The position numbers and the translations under genes are program-made. Of a stretch of 9,615 bases of DNA, positions 1 through 6,860 are shown piece by piece. The notes beneath the pieces are model-generated. The model did not search any database. It was not told where the DNA came from and saw only the letters and a program-made list of their open reading frames with translations. Positions within the stretch are counted from its first letter, which is position 1. Each line of letters begins with the position of its first letter. This DNA is from Caldifarciminota bacterium (lineage in GTDB: Bacteria > Hydrothermota > 32-111 > QNBC01), in contig WFRF01000066.1 of the NCBI GenBank assembly GCA_015486655.1, positions 1 through 9,615 on the forward strand, written 5' to 3'.

Positions 1-728
1 ACATCTCCCACAATCACACGTTTATCATCTCTCTTTACGACATTTATTCCTATGTCAACATAAACCGCACCTTCCTTAAAATTCGAGGCTTTGAAATAGC
101 CTGCTTTTCCAATGGCTGCAAAAACTATATCCGCATTTTTAACATAACCCTCTATGTTTTTTGTCCTTGAGTGACATACGGTCACCGTAGCATTACCCAT
201 CTTATCGTACCTGAGAAGAAGAAGTGAAAGTGTTTTTCCCACAATGACACTTCTGCCTACAACAACACAATGTTTGCCCTCAGTCTCTACACCGTAATAT
301 TTGAGGATTTCCAGAGATGCTACGGCTGTCGGGGGATAGGGACCGGCTTCGTTTAAAACGAGTTTGCCGAGATTTTCAGCTTTTATTCCCTCTATGTCCT
401 TTTCCGGTTTTACATGCGCAATTATATCTTCACGGTTTAGATGAGAATACATGGGAGCAAGGAGCATTATTCCGTGAAGATTGCCGTCGCTGTTCCATAA
501 CTCTATTTTCTTGAGAATCTCTTCCTGTTTAACATCATTGCCGGGGTTAAAAAAGTCCACATTAATGCCATATTTCGTAAACATTTTAATCTGAGACTTG
601 GCATATACACCTGCCGATTTATCATCCGTAGCGAGTAAAATACCTATTTTATCATTCCCCGAATCTATTTCTCCCTTTATGCTTTCAATAATCTGCTCTT
701 TAACGGGTTTCCCCTCAAGAATAATCAT
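1..728 (-). CDS. folD: FolD-family methylenetetrahydrofolate dehydrogenase homologue, 3' end cut by window
   Basis: The first 242 residues are visible; about 40 to 50 C-terminal residues lie outside. It starts at ATG (728-726), two bases after the ymdB stop, with AAAGGTGG as likely ribosome binding site. FolD proteins oxidise 5,10-methylene-THF and hydrolyse 5,10-methenyl-THF in the cytoplasm. The N-terminal folate domain (about 1-125) keeps the active-site Tyr (Y42). The Rossmann part is clear: GRSVIVGK (158-165), TVTVCHSRT (about 184-192), and the GAVYVDIGIN and VGDV motifs near the end. The unusual point is the active site. By my alignment to E. coli FolD, catalytic Lys54 is Gln46, Gln98 is Leu90 and Asp121 is Glu113, and the usual PCTP motif reads PPTA (132-135). 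In the human enzyme the equivalent Lys is needed for cyclohydrolase activity. I infer either a monofunctional dehydrogenase or a paralogue with another role. Family membership is secure; bifunctional activity is doubtful. Confidence 0.88.
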   Translation of the reverse strand, partial: MIILEGKPVKEQIIESIKGEIDSGNDKIGILLATDDKSAGVYAKSQIKMFTKYGINVDFFNPGNDVKQEEILKKIELWNSDGNLHGIMLLAPMYSHLNREDIIAHVKPEKDIEGIKAENLGKLVLNEAGPYPPTAVASLEILKYYGVETEGKHCVVVGRSVIVGKTLSLLLLRYDKMGNATVTVCHSRTKNIEGYVKNADIVFAAIGKAGYFKASNFKEGAVYVDIGINVVKRDDKRVIVGD

Positions 729-730
729 AT

Positions 731-1546
731 TTAGCCACCTTTTTCTATCTCCAACAATTTATTTCCGTTTATATCGTACTCAAATGTCCTGATTTTTTCC
801 GTCTGCATGCCGACAATATCAAGAATCACAAAATCAATTCTCAAATCATCGTTTGCAACCTCAAAACGCGTGGGCATGGCATGTATAAACCTCTCTATAA
901 CCGTTTCGTATTTTGTCCCTATGATACTGTCAAACGGTCCTGTCATTCCCACATCGGTTATATACGAAGTGCCGTTTATAATTTCACAATCGGTAGTCTG
1001 AACATGTGTGTGGGTCCCCAGTATCGCACTTACCTTCCCTGAAAAGTATCTGGCAAAAGCCTTTTTTTCCGAAGTTGCCTCACCGTGAAAATCAATTATA
1101 ACGGACCTGCAATCGTCAAGATTTTTCAAATCCTCTTCCGTTCTTCTAAACGGACAATCTATGCTTTGCATGAATACTCTTCCCTGGGTATTCAATATTC
1201 CCACCTTTCCGTAATCGTCTACTTCAATTTTGGTAAATCCCTTACCGGGTACACCGGGGGGATAATTGTTGGGGCGGATCAGCCGGTCGCTTTCGTCTAA
1301 ATATTCGAAAATATCCGGCTTATTCCATATATGATTACCAGATGTCATTATGTCGATACCGGCACCGAAAAGCTCTTTGGCTATTTTCGGTGTCAATCCT
1401 TTGCCGTTCGCCGCATTCTCACCGTTTGCAACGACGAGATTCGGCTCGTAGTGCGATCGTAATGAAGGGACCAGTTCTTTTATGACTTTTCTGCCTGCTT
1501 TCCCTACTATGTCGCCTATGAAAATTACACGTAATTTATTTTGCAT
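731..1546 (-). CDS. ymdB: YmdB-family metallophosphoesterase (TIGR00282 type)
   Basis: This is a 271-residue cytoplasmic metal-dependent phosphoesterase of the B. subtilis YmdB / Deinococcus DR1281 family, a full-length match to the usual size of about 265. YmdB of Bacillus hydrolyses 2',3'-cyclic nucleotides and influences biofilm and motility decisions. The expected metal and active-site residues are present: D12 in FIGDIVGK, E43 and N44 in NGENAANG, N71 and H72 in GNHIW, H154 in DFHGEATSEK, and H179 and H181 in GTHTHVQ, followed by YITDVGMTGPFDSIIG. The ATG at 1546 lies inside the end of rny, with an 11-base overlap, so translation is probably coupled to RNase Y. The rny-ymdB pairing is widely conserved, which supports a shared role in RNA metabolism. 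The substrate in this organism cannot be read from sequence. Confidence 0.95.
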   Translation of the reverse strand: MQNKLRVIFIGDIVGKAGRKVIKELVPSLRSHYEPNLVVANGENAANGKGLTPKIAKELFGAGIDIMTSGNHIWNKPDIFEYLDESDRLIRPNNYPPGVPGKGFTKIEVDDYGKVGILNTQGRVFMQSIDCPFRRTEEDLKNLDDCRSVIIDFHGEATSEKKAFARYFSGKVSAILGTHTHVQTTDCEIINGTSYITDVGMTGPFDSIIGTKYETVIERFIHAMPTRFEVANDDLRIDFVILDIVGMQTEKIRTFEYDINGNKLLEIEKGG

Positions 1547-3098
1547 ATTCGGATACTCTTAACTCTCTTATAACGGTAACTTTAATCTGTCCGGGGTATT
1601 TGAGCTCCGATTCTATCTGTTTCGCTATGGAATCGACCAATTCGGCAGCCTTCACATCATCAATGGATTCCGGCTCAACAATTACACGAACCTCTCTTCC
1701 AGCTTGCATTGCAAAGACTTTCTCAACACCGTCATACGAACTTGCAATATTTTCCAGACTTTCAAGCCTCTTAACATACGCCTCAAGACTCTCTCTTCTG
1801 GCGCCGGGCCTTGCTCCCGAAATTGTATCCGCTGCCTGAATTAGAACAGATATAGGTGAAATCGGCTCTATTTCCTCATGGTGTGCCCAAATGGCATTTA
1901 CGATAATTTCATTCTCACCGTATCTCTTGGCAAGTTCTCCACCGATTTTCGCATGTGTTCCTTCCATGGTTTGATCTACCGCTTTTCCAATATCGTGTAA
2001 AAGTCCCGCTCGCTTGGCAAGATTACTGTCAAGGCCGAGTTCATCAGCCATAAAAGCGGCAAGGTATGCTACTTCTTTGGAATGTTGAAGAACATTCTGT
2101 CCGTAACTTGTACGATACCTCAATCTTCCCAATAATTTTACCAACTCCGGATGTAAATTCATTATACCGAGTTCCATTGTAACTTCCTTGCCGGTCTCCT
2201 TAATGAGATTATCTATTTCTTTCTCGGTTTTATTTACAACCTCCTCTATTCTGGCGGGGTGTATCCTTCCGTCTTGAACGAGTTTTTCCAGGGATAGCCT
2301 GGCGATTTCCCTTCTTACGGGATCAAATCCCGATATACTCACTGCTTCCGGCGTGTCATCGATTATCAATTCTACTCCGGTAATATTCTCAAAAGCCCTA
2401 ATATTTCTTCCTTCTCGCCCAATTATTCTGCCTTTCATTTCATCATTGGGTAAGGATACAACGGACACGGTGGTTTCCGTCACCTGGTCCGTAGATAATT
2501 TTTGTATCGCATAAGTTATTATCTCTTTGGCTTCCTTTTCAGCCTTTTCCCTGGCTTCATCTTTTATCCTCTTAATAAGTTGTGCAGCCTCGTATCGAGC
2601 CTCTGATTGCATGTTGTTAATAAGCATCTGTTTCGCCTGCTCTCTTGTCATCCCCGAGATTTGTTCGAGTTTTTTATTTTCCAGATCTACAATTTCTCTT
2701 ATCTTCTCTTCCTTTGCCTTTATATTCTTTTCCCTCTGGTGAATGGACTGCTCTTTCCTGTTAAGTTCTTCCCCGCGCATACGAAGAAGTTCATTTCGTT
2801 TTTCAGTCTCGCGTTTTTCATCTTCAATCAGTTTTTCTTTTTCAATAACCTCTCTTAAACGCTGCTGTTTTTTCTTCTCGAACTCTTCATTGCGACGCGC
2901 CATTTCCTCTTTTATGTCCAACTCGGCAAGTCTTTTGTAAGCACTTGCTTCCTTTTTGGCTTCCTCAATTATCGTTTCGGCTATCTCATTTGCCGTTTTT
3001 AACCTGTTTTCCCTCTGTCTCTTGGCTATATAATACCCGAGAAACAACATCAAGAGGCTTATTACTATGGCTCCGATTACAATTAATAGAATGTTCAT
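1536..3098 (-). CDS. rny: Ribonuclease Y
   Basis: This is a 520-residue membrane-anchored endoribonuclease that initiates mRNA decay and processes structured RNAs. The order of parts is standard: one N-terminal hydrophobic segment (about 2-24), a long charged coiled coil (about 30-200), a KH RNA-binding domain with the GRIIGREGRN loop (223-232), and an HD domain with metal ligands H339, H368-D369 (in LLHDIGKA) and D424 (in QAADTISG). It ends in the family-typical REL(R)..EYAK tail. Length is the normal 510-520. The ATG at 3098 is preceded by AAGGTGA (3108-3102) and starts at the membrane segment, as expected. The gene begins only about 23 bases after the 6S RNA, with no terminator between them, so both probably share a transcript. 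It overlaps ymdB downstream. Confidence 0.97.
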   Translation of the reverse strand: MNILLIVIGAIVISLLMLFLGYYIAKRQRENRLKTANEIAETIIEEAKKEASAYKRLAELDIKEEMARRNEEFEKKKQQRLREVIEKEKLIEDEKRETEKRNELLRMRGEELNRKEQSIHQREKNIKAKEEKIREIVDLENKKLEQISGMTREQAKQMLINNMQSEARYEAAQLIKRIKDEAREKAEKEAKEIITYAIQKLSTDQVTETTVSVVSLPNDEMKGRIIGREGRNIRAFENITGVELIIDDTPEAVSISGFDPVRREIARLSLEKLVQDGRIHPARIEEVVNKTEKEIDNLIKETGKEVTMELGIMNLHPELVKLLGRLRYRTSYGQNVLQHSKEVAYLAAFMADELGLDSNLAKRAGLLHDIGKAVDQTMEGTHAKIGGELAKRYGENEIIVNAIWAHHEEIEPISPISVLIQAADTISGARPGARRESLEAYVKRLESLENIASSYDGVEKVFAMQAGREVRVIVEPESIDDVKAAELVDSIAKQIESELKYPGQIKVTVIRELRVSEYAK

Positions 3099-3121
3099 AA
3101 ATCACCTTCTTTCTATAAAAT

Positions 3122-3300
3122 AGTCTATCCCCACCATACCGTGTAAATCTTAGCTGTTTGAACCTTACTTTTATAAGTGGGCACCTCTCGGATATTTCAT
3201 AGCACCATCGGAATGGTCTGCAATCCATACCCGATTACGGTTCCCCAAAGGTAAGGTGTTGGCTCAAAAAACTTAAGCAATCACGAATATGGCAGGGATT
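3122..3300 (-). ncRNA. ssrS: 6S RNA (regulator of RNA polymerase)
   Basis: This 6S RNA of about 179 nt mimics an open promoter and binds housekeeping RNA polymerase. It is recognised by primary and secondary structure. The closing stem pairs 3299-3282 with 3127-3143 and has only one bulged base; its CCCUGCC side faces GGUGGGG. An inner stem pairs UUGAGCC (3267-3261) with GGUUCAA (3164-3158), a hallmark of proteobacterial 6S. The apical arm carries UCGGGUAU paired with AUAUCCGA and a hairpin ACCAU-UCCG-AUGGU with a UNCG-type tetraloop. The large internal bubble lies between. It follows zapA by 12 bases, as in many bacteria (zapA-ssrS), but is followed by rny. No strong own promoter or terminator is visible, so it may be cut from the operon transcript. 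The ends are estimated from the closing stem (plus or minus about 5 nt). Confidence 0.92.
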
Positions 3301-3307
3301 AGAATAT
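3292..3307. repeat. Inverted repeat copy 1, zapA/6S junction
   Basis: GCAGGGATTAGAATAT on the + strand, the exact reverse complement of the copy at 3602-3617. In the minus-strand transcript this arm lies between the zapA stop and the first nine bases of 6S RNA. Bases 3292-3299 are also used by the 6S closing stem, so the two pairings are mutually exclusive. Confidence 0.9.
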
Positions 3308-3312
3308 TTAAT

Positions 3313-3600
3313 TTAGTTAATACACTCGTTTTCCAATCTGATAAGCTGCTTAAACAGCTTATCCTTAAAGTCCTCACTATAATCCTTCAATGTAAGCAAA
3401 TCATATGTAATATTCAACGTTGCTAATAACAATATCTCTTCTTTTGTCCTTTTACCGGCAAGCTTAGATGCATATTTGTTTATCGTATCTTCCAAATATG
3501 CTATTATTCTATCCAATTTCTTCTGATCTATATCATCAACTATCTTAAAGAGATATTTTCTATTAAAAACATTAATTTCAATATTGTTTTCTTGCTCCAT
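3313..3600 (-). CDS. zapA: Cell division protein ZapA
   Basis: A 95-residue protein of the ZapA family, which binds and bundles FtsZ filaments at the division site. The N-terminal beta-rich part (EINVFNRKYLFKI, about 8-20) is followed by the family-typical long helix; the LLLATLNITYDLL segment (about 57-69) matches the conserved ALN-containing motif, and the C-terminal part is charged and helical, suited to coiled-coil dimerisation. Length is normal (about 90-110). The ATG at 3600 is 22 bases after the ZapB-like gene. The ribosome binding site is weak (AGGGA, ten bases from the start) and sits inside one arm of a 16-base inverted repeat, so its access may be controlled. 6S RNA follows directly, a linkage known from proteobacteria. 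Family assignment rests on motif, size and context. Confidence 0.88.
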   Translation of the reverse strand: MEQENNIEINVFNRKYLFKIVDDIDQKKLDRIIAYLEDTINKYASKLAGKRTKEEILLLATLNITYDLLTLKDYSEDFKDKLFKQLIRLENECIN

Positions 3601-3601
3601 T

Positions 3602-3617
3602 ATATTCTAATCCCTGC
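3602..3617. repeat. Inverted repeat copy 2, zapA translation start region
   Basis: ATATTCTAATCCCTGC on the + strand, read as GCAGGGAUUAGAAUAU in the mRNA, ending one base before the zapA ATG. It is perfectly complementary to 3292-3307 and covers the whole weak Shine-Dalgarno region of zapA. Pairing in cis would enclose the entire zapA reading frame in a loop. Confidence 0.9.
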
Positions 3618-3622
3618 TCTTT

Positions 3623-3829
3623 CTATACCTGTTCGAACTGCTCCAACTTTTGTAAAAGAGCTGATAAACGCTGTTTTAAATCATCTTTTTCAGCGCTATA
3701 TTTAGCTTTTTCTTCCTCTAATATTTCTATCTTGTTCTGTAATTCTCTTTTTTCCGCTTTTAAATTATTGATATACGATTCTATTTTTGAAATCTTCTCT
3801 TCCAGCTTTCTTAAGATTTCATCATCCAT
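3623..3829 (-). CDS. zapB: Small coiled-coil protein, ZapB-like
   Basis: A 68-residue, highly charged protein predicted to be one continuous coiled coil from about residue 4 to 65, rich in Glu, Lys and Leu with heptad spacing. Its C-terminal RLSALLQKLEQ resembles the RLQALLGRMEEV end of E. coli ZapB, and its overall layout and length (ZapB is about 80) fit. ZapB in E. coli forms an FtsZ-ring-associated layer through ZapA. Here the gene sits immediately upstream of zapA, which supports a joint division role. It starts at ATG 3829, one base after the pheT stop, with GGGAGAAG upstream inside pheT. Coiled coils align easily by composition alone, so the ZapB assignment is likely rather than certain; a generic coiled-coil protein is the alternative. 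Confidence 0.72.
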   Translation of the reverse strand: MDDEILRKLEEKISKIESYINNLKAEKRELQNKIEILEEEKAKYSAEKDDLKQRLSALLQKLEQFEQV

Positions 3830-3830
3830 A

Positions 3831-5855
3831 CTACTTCTCCCTTAGATAAGCTCCGAATTTCTTGTTTAACTCTTCAAGCATACTGCTAACCACAGCTTCT
3901 ACTTCATCGTCTTTTAAGGTTCTTGTAACACCGTTAAACTCTAAATTTACAGCCAAGCTCTTTTTACCCTGTGGTACCTGTTTACCGGTATAAAGATCAA
4001 AAAGCCTAACCTTCAAAGACGGAAGGGAATTCACTTTATAAATCACATTTAAAAGATCACCGTAACGCAAATTCATATCGATTACAAGAGCCAAATCACG
4101 GTAGATTGAAGGATAAACTGACGGTCTCTCATAACCTCTTTCTTTAGTATAATCCAATAGTTTATCCGCGTCAATATCAAGTCCGTAAACGTCATTTTCT
4201 ATATCGTAGAAGCTGATAATCTCTCTTTTTATCTTTCCGCAATATCCTATTTCCACGCCGTCTTTCTTAAATGCAATGCTGTTTTCTTTTTCAAACAGAG
4301 GGTGATCAGCTTCGGTTTCCTCTATGCTTTCGATATTGAACAAATCGAAAATGTAACCGGCTAATCCCTTTATGTCATAAAAATCAACATTCCTCGGAGA
4401 ATTATACCACTCTTTTTCCTCTACCATTCCCGATATCTGCGCCGAAAGCATATTTCTCTCGCCGAACTCCGCACCCGTTTTTATAAAACCTTTTCCCACC
4501 TCAAATATCTTCAGATTACGGTTGCTCTTCAAAATATTATTTTTGACAACCTTTAAAAGATTAATCGACGGAGTTGGTGACATATACTCTATATTTTTAT
4601 TTATGGGATTTGCAATTCTTACAAAATTTGCGACATCTCCGTAAATCCTCTTAAGTTCATCTCCGGACACAAGCCCCAAAGTCACATTTTCATAGTAACC
4701 CAAATCCACCAATGCACTACGAATTTTTTTGTTAAGAATGTACATTTTATTGTTTGAAGCATACACTCCTTCGGGTATCCTCACTCGATTGGGAATATTG
4801 CTGTAGCCGTATATTCTTCCTATCTCTTCAACAAGATCAATAGGTTCTTTCAGATCTCTTCTGAAATCGGGAATGACAACACTCCTCTCCTTCACCACAA
4901 AATCGAATCTCTTAAGGATCTCGTTTATTCTCTCATCGGAAATATCATATCCGAGTCTTTCTCTGATAAAATCCCTGTTAAGCTCTATTTCGACTTCGGA
5001 CGGTTCATTGTCATGCACATCGATGGGAAGTGAAATTTTAACCTCCGGAAGTTCCTTTTTTAACAGATATAAAAATCTCTTCAGTGCAAATTCCGGACTT
5101 GAAAAATAACCTCCTCTTTCGAATCTGTATGAGGCATCCGTCTTTATATTGAGCTTCTTTGAACCTATTCTTACGAGTACCGGATTAAAATAAGCGGATT
5201 CAATGATGAATGATTCCGTGTTTTCTTTTACACCGCTCTCTTCTCCGCCTATAATACCTGCTATGGCAATAGGTTTATTTGTGTCGGCAATAACGAGTAT
5301 GGAGTCGTCGAGTTGTTTTTCTTCTCCGAGAAGCGTAACGATTTTCTCTCCGGAGACAGCCCTGCGTACTTTTATCATTTTACCTTGAACGAGAGATTCC
5401 GAAAATGCATGGAGTGGCTGTCCCAGTTCAACTGCGATATAGTTTGTCAGATCAACTAATATATTTTTGGGATTCAAACCGTAGCTCTTGATCCTGTTCT
5501 TCAACCATGCGGGTGATTCTTTCACATCAACGTTATCCAATCTGCAGACCATATATCTCGGTGTATCATCATAGTTCTCGACTTCCACGGTAAAATCATC
5601 CCAGCTCCTCTCGTCGGAAAACACATATGTTGCGGGTAATTGTAATTCCAAACCGGTTTTCGCCCTGATTTCCTTGGCAACACCGATCATCGACAACATA
5701 TCCGGTCTGTTAGCCGTAACCTCTATATCCAAAATCGTATCATTACCCTGCTTAATTGTCTCTTCAACAGGAAATCCGCATTCCTCGAGAAGCGAGGGTA
5801 AATCCAACCCTTCGATGTTTATATATTCACTTAACCATTCCAGCGATACTCTCAT
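3831..5855 (-). CDS. pheT: Phenylalanyl-tRNA synthetase beta subunit lacking the B2 tRNA-binding domain
   Basis: The beta subunit of the alpha2-beta2 enzyme, carrying editing and structural domains. It has 674 residues, while typical bacterial PheT has about 785-810. The N-terminus (VSLEWLSEYI) runs straight from GFPVEETIK (about 27-35) into DTILDIEVTANRPDMLS (39-55). In usual homologues the EMAP/OB-fold domain of about 110 residues lies between these two motifs, so it is missing cleanly with no frameshift. The remaining domains are present: B3/B4 editing (about 99-260, with DLTNYIAVELGQPLHAF and AIAGIIGGEESGV), B5 (about 285-360, ending in DLVEEIGRIYGYSNIPNR), the synthetase-like B6/B7 part with FEVGKGF, and the C-terminal anticodon-binding FDX-ACB domain (about 582-674, YPSIYRDLALVID). 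The ATG overlaps the pheS stop by four bases (ATGA), so translation is coupled. Confidence 0.96.
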   Translation of the reverse strand: MRVSLEWLSEYINIEGLDLPSLLEECGFPVEETIKQGNDTILDIEVTANRPDMLSMIGVAKEIRAKTGLELQLPATYVFSDERSWDDFTVEVENYDDTPRYMVCRLDNVDVKESPAWLKNRIKSYGLNPKNILVDLTNYIAVELGQPLHAFSESLVQGKMIKVRRAVSGEKIVTLLGEEKQLDDSILVIADTNKPIAIAGIIGGEESGVKENTESFIIESAYFNPVLVRIGSKKLNIKTDASYRFERGGYFSSPEFALKRFLYLLKKELPEVKISLPIDVHDNEPSEVEIELNRDFIRERLGYDISDERINEILKRFDFVVKERSVVIPDFRRDLKEPIDLVEEIGRIYGYSNIPNRVRIPEGVYASNNKMYILNKKIRSALVDLGYYENVTLGLVSGDELKRIYGDVANFVRIANPINKNIEYMSPTPSINLLKVVKNNILKSNRNLKIFEVGKGFIKTGAEFGERNMLSAQISGMVEEKEWYNSPRNVDFYDIKGLAGYIFDLFNIESIEETEADHPLFEKENSIAFKKDGVEIGYCGKIKREIISFYDIENDVYGLDIDADKLLDYTKERGYERPSVYPSIYRDLALVIDMNLRYGDLLNVIYKVNSLPSLKVRLFDLYTGKQVPQGKKSLAVNLEFNGVTRTLKDDEVEAVVSSMLEELNKKFGAYLREK

Positions 5856-6859
5856 TTGATCACACCTTTTAAAAATTCCGTATTATTCTCAAAGAGTAAT
5901 CTCATATCATCTATTCCGTACTTTAGCATTGCAAACCTTTCCACGCCGAGACCGAATGCGAATCCGTTATATTTATCTCTGTCATATCCGACATACTCAA
6001 AAACCTTAGGATTCACCAGTCCGCATCCCAGCACCTCGAGCCATCCCGTATGCTGACATACGTTACAACCCTTACCGCCGCAGAAAACGCATGAAACGTA
6101 CATCTCAGAGCTCGGTTCGGTGAAAGGGAAGAAGGACGGGGTAAAACGTGTTTTTGTCTCAGGGCCGAAAAATTCCCTTGCAAACACGGATAGTATACCC
6201 TTTAAATCCGCAAATGTTACATCTCTATCCACAAACAGTCCTTCCACTTGGTGAAATACGGGGGAATGGGAAGGATCTATTTCATCTTTTCTGTAACACC
6301 TCCCGGGGGCAATCATTCTGATTGGCGGCTGTGATTTTTCCATGGTTCTTATCTGCACCGGGGACGTATGTGTTCTAAGCAGCTTATCACTCCCGTCTAT
6401 ATAGAATGTGTCCTGCATATCTCTTGACGGGTGATGTTTTGGAACATTCAGAGCTTCAAAATTATAGTAATCCGATTCTATTTCAGGTCCGTATTCTATG
6501 GAAAATCCCAAACGCATAAATATGTCTATAATCTCATCAAGGGCACGGTTAATCGGGTGAAACGCACCTAAATTCTTCTTCCTTCCCGGCAGCGTGTAGT
6601 CCGTGAATTTCTTTGACGATGTTTTTCCCTTCTCCGGCGAATGTAATTTGAAAAAATCCTCTATCTCCTTTTTGAGCTTATTGGCTTCCATACCTATGGA
6701 TTTTCTCTCTTCTTTGGGAACATCCTTCAGTCCTCTTAGAACCGATGTAATTACCCCTTTGCGGCCCAGGTACTTAATCTTCAGAGACTCGTATTCTTCC
6801 GGTTTTGCATTTTGGAGAGCATTTAATATTTCATCTCTGAGCTCTTTTAAATCCCGCAT
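5852..6859 (-). CDS. pheS: Phenylalanyl-tRNA synthetase alpha subunit
   Basis: The catalytic subunit that charges tRNA-Phe, 335 residues, normal length. An N-terminal helical arm (about 1-85) precedes the class II core: a motif 1 region around HPINRALDEIIDIFMRLGF (101-119), HPSRDMQDTFY (143-153), a motif 2 region RTHTSPVQIRTM and GRCYRKDEIDPSHSPVFHQVEG (about 162-207), and motif 3 GLGVERFAML (303-312). GFAFG (299-303) forms the phenylalanine pocket; A301 is the small residue equivalent to E. coli Ala294. Four cysteines (C257, C260, C265, C268) form a CxxC-CxxC pair just before TGWLEVLGCG, a possible zinc site seen in many bacterial PheS but not in E. coli. The ATG lies one base after the rplT stop; the nearest good Shine-Dalgarno sequence, AAGGAGG, is 12 bases upstream inside rplT. 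Confidence 0.98.
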   Translation of the reverse strand: MRDLKELRDEILNALQNAKPEEYESLKIKYLGRKGVITSVLRGLKDVPKEERKSIGMEANKLKKEIEDFFKLHSPEKGKTSSKKFTDYTLPGRKKNLGAFHPINRALDEIIDIFMRLGFSIEYGPEIESDYYNFEALNVPKHHPSRDMQDTFYIDGSDKLLRTHTSPVQIRTMEKSQPPIRMIAPGRCYRKDEIDPSHSPVFHQVEGLFVDRDVTFADLKGILSVFAREFFGPETKTRFTPSFFPFTEPSSEMYVSCVFCGGKGCNVCQHTGWLEVLGCGLVNPKVFEYVGYDRDKYNGFAFGLGVERFAMLKYGIDDMRLLFENNTEFLKGVIK

Positions 6860-6860
6860 T

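Noticed and set aside
2986..3228. Minus-strand open frame of 80 codons between zapA and rny
   Set aside because: It runs through the 6S RNA and into the rny start in another frame; the protein has no family features and the RNA structure fully explains the interval.
3343..3360. Palindrome AAGCTG-TTTAAG-CAGCTT near the zapA 3' end
   Set aside because: Six-bp arms inside coding sequence without a U-run; not a terminator, and no convincing role as an operator.
3301..3360. Own promoter for 6S RNA (TTGGAA upstream with AT-rich -10 candidates)
   Set aside because: The TTGGAA gives no good -10 hexamer at 16-18 bases; candidates need 15 or 20 bases, so I do not annotate it.
3599..3604. Perfect TATAAT on the minus strand over the zapA start codon
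   Set aside because: No acceptable -35 hexamer 16-18 bases upstream, and transcription would begin inside zapA; likely chance in AT-rich DNA.
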